Shown here: positions 62,785-64,000 of the stretch, piece by piece
How positions within the stretch are numbered: the first letter of the stretch is position 1
Layout: each line of letters opens with the position of its first letter
Origin: JAGXKT01 sp964531695
GTDB taxonomy: Bacteria; Planctomycetota; Phycisphaerae; SM23-33
NCBI GenBank assembly: GCA_964531695.1
Contig: CAZHEH010000001.1
Coordinates: forward strand, 186,001 to 250,000
Reading direction: 5' to 3'
Length of the DNA stretch: 64,000 nt
Translations under genes and position numbers: made by a program
Notes under the pieces: generated by a model
Seen by the model: only the letters and a program-made list of their open reading frames with translations
The model's database searches: none
Told to the model about the DNA's origin: nothing

Positions 62785-63449
62785 GCCTCGGCCTCCTCCG
62801 CCACCGCGGCCGGGACTGCGGCCCGCTGGGCCTCACCGCGAATCAGGGCGTCCATCGCCGCGCGGGTCACCAGCATCTTGCGTCGCGTGGCGACCTCGTA
62901 GGCGTTCAGCTCCGCGGCGATCCGCACCGTCAGCGACGGGATGTTGCGGGAGCTGAGGTAGGTGTTCATGTCACGATCCGCGACGGCGAGCAGGCAGGAG
63001 CGCTCGATGCCGAGGTTGTCGAGGATCGCGGCGAGCTGCTTGGTCTTGGGAGCGTCCATCCGCACTTCCTCGATGACCAGCACGTCGCCGCCGAGCATCT
63101 TGGCCAGCAGGGCCGAGTTGAGCGCCGCCCGGCGCATCTTGCGGGGGAGCTTCTTGCCCAGGTCGCGCGATCGCTTGGCGAACGCGACACCGCCGCCGCG
63201 GAGGAGATTCGTGCGAATCGTGCCGCGGCGGGCCCGGCCGGTGCCCTTCTGGCGGAACAGCTTCTGGCTCGATCCGCGCACCAGGCCGCGCGACTTCGTG
63301 GCGGCGGTGCCGCGGCGCCGGTTCGCCTGGTAGGCGACGATCGCCTGCTTCAGCAGCGGCGCGTTGACCGTGCCGCCGAAGGCGGCCTCATCGACCTGCA
63401 TCGTGTCGGTCTGCTCGCCGCTCGTGTTGTATACGGGAACTTCCAGCAT
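62781..63449 (-). CDS. rplD: 50S ribosomal protein L4
   Basis: This 222-residue protein has L4 features (KSRGLVRGSSQKLFRQKGTGRARRG-like loop and GGVAFAKRSRDLGKKLPRKMRRAALNSAL). In many bacteria L4 represses its own operon. Confidence 0.97.
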   Translation of the reverse strand: MLEVPVYNTSGEQTDTMQVDEAAFGGTVNAPLLKQAIVAYQANRRRGTAATKSRGLVRGSSQKLFRQKGTGRARRGTIRTNLLRGGGVAFAKRSRDLGKKLPRKMRRAALNSALLAKMLGGDVLVIEEVRMDAPKTKQLAAILDNLGIERSCLLAVADRDMNTYLSSRNIPSLTVRIAAELNAYEVATRRKMLVTRAAMDALIRGEAQRAAVPAAVAEEAEA

Positions 63450-63470
63450 CGTGTTTTGCGCCCCGGCCGG

Positions 63471-64000
63471 CTACGTCGCGACCTTCGCCGTCTTGGAGAC
63501 ACGCACCAGCACCGGGGATTCGTTGGCCCCCGGCACGGAGCCCTTGATGAGCAACAGGTTGTTTTCCTTGTCCACGCGGACCAGGTGGTGGTTGCGGCTC
63601 GTGCAGCGCTCGGAGCCCATGTGCCCGGCCATGCGCTTGCCCTTCTTCAGCTTCGGGCCCGTGCCCGCGTTCGACGCGTGCGACGCAATGGAGCCCGGCG
63701 CCCGGTGTACCCGCTTGACGCCGTGCGAGGCGCGCTGCCCGCGGAAGTTGTGCCGCTTCATGCCGCCGGCAAAACCCTTGCCCTTGCTGGTGCCGATCAC
63801 GTCCACGGCCGAGACGCCGTCGAACAACTCCACGGTCAGCCGCTGTCCGACCTCGAGCTCCACCGGCTCCTCCAGGCGCACCTCGCGAACGAGGCGCTTC
63901 GGCCCGACGCCCGCGCGGGCGGCGTGCCCGATCTGCGGCCGCGTGGCCCGGTGCGGCTTGACGTCCTCGAAGCCGATCTGCACCGCGTCGTAGCCGTCCG
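63471..64000 (-). CDS. rplC: 50S ribosomal protein L3 (5' part cut by window end)
   Basis: The 3' part, about 176 codons, of rplC is present. It includes DGYDAVQIGFED at the visible beginning, then SKGKGFAGGMKRHNFRGQ and HRAPGSIASHASNAGTGPK of L3. The frame runs through position 64000, so the N-terminal 30-40 residues lie outside. Upstream rpsJ is expected. Confidence 0.97.
   Translation of the reverse strand, partial: DGYDAVQIGFEDVKPHRATRPQIGHAARAGVGPKRLVREVRLEEPVELEVGQRLTVELFDGVSAVDVIGTSKGKGFAGGMKRHNFRGQRASHGVKRVHRAPGSIASHASNAGTGPKLKKGKRMAGHMGSERCTSRNHHLVRVDKENNLLLIKGSVPGANESPVLVRVSKTAKVAT

Overview
The window is GC-rich (roughly two thirds G+C by eye), almost fully coding chromosomal DNA from a bacterium with an outer membrane. 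The best guess is Planctomycetota, possibly a Phycisphaerae-like lineage. The pointers are: lipid A and lipoprotein-transport genes (lpxD, lpxI, lolC, lolD), a PEP-CTERM protein, DUF1570-type and DUF1207-type proteins, a DUF4175-like giant membrane protein, a DUF58/BatA pair, a bacterial topoisomerase VI A subunit, many non-ATG starts, and decayed intergenic repeats of kinds I associate with planctomycetes. The taxonomic call is inference. No prophage, insertion sequence or CRISPR array was seen.

Left part (1-16.6 kb): a sensor-less sigma-54 activator, a family GH3 beta-glucosidase with a PA14 insert, and a minus-strand set nrdR - ATP-cone protein - topoisomerase VI subunit A. These are followed by a secreted gluzincin peptidase with PDZ domain, a 74-residue cysteine-rich protein, a DRE-TIM aldol synthase resembling (Re)-citrate synthase behind a clear sigma-70 promoter, an 1118-residue membrane/coiled-coil protein, and RNase R.

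Middle part (16.6-48.7 kb): a GcvT/YgfZ-like folate protein and lysS, which lies between two palindromic elements. Then come an envelope cluster (lolC, lolD, lpxD, lpxI), queA and rnc. A pair follows that encodes a membrane-anchored GspE-like protein with a broken Walker A motif and a CvpA-like protein. After these are tRNA-Leu(GAG), alr, fhs facing a P-loop/DRTGG protein, a lipoprotein of the endonuclease/phosphatase fold, a DUF1207 outer-membrane protein, a flavoprotein, mntP, a PEP-CTERM protein, a lipoprotein, rsmD with DUF58 and BatA genes, a LysE exporter, a ferredoxin-type aldo/keto reductase and a HIT hydrolase.

Right part (48.8-64 kb): an unbroken S10-spc-alpha ribosomal super-operon on the minus strand, from rplC (cut by the window end) to rplQ, including secY, adk, map and rpoA. 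rpmD and infA are missing from their usual places. SecY has an N-terminal extension with two extra predicted membrane segments, and L17 and S3 carry long low-complexity tails.

The most unusual points are the nrdR/ATP-cone/topo VI A gene set without a topo VI B partner, the degenerate GspE-like ATPase, palindromic elements whose ends supply stop codons of neighbouring genes, a lineage-type insertion in LysS, and several well-formed promoters with adjacent palindromes.
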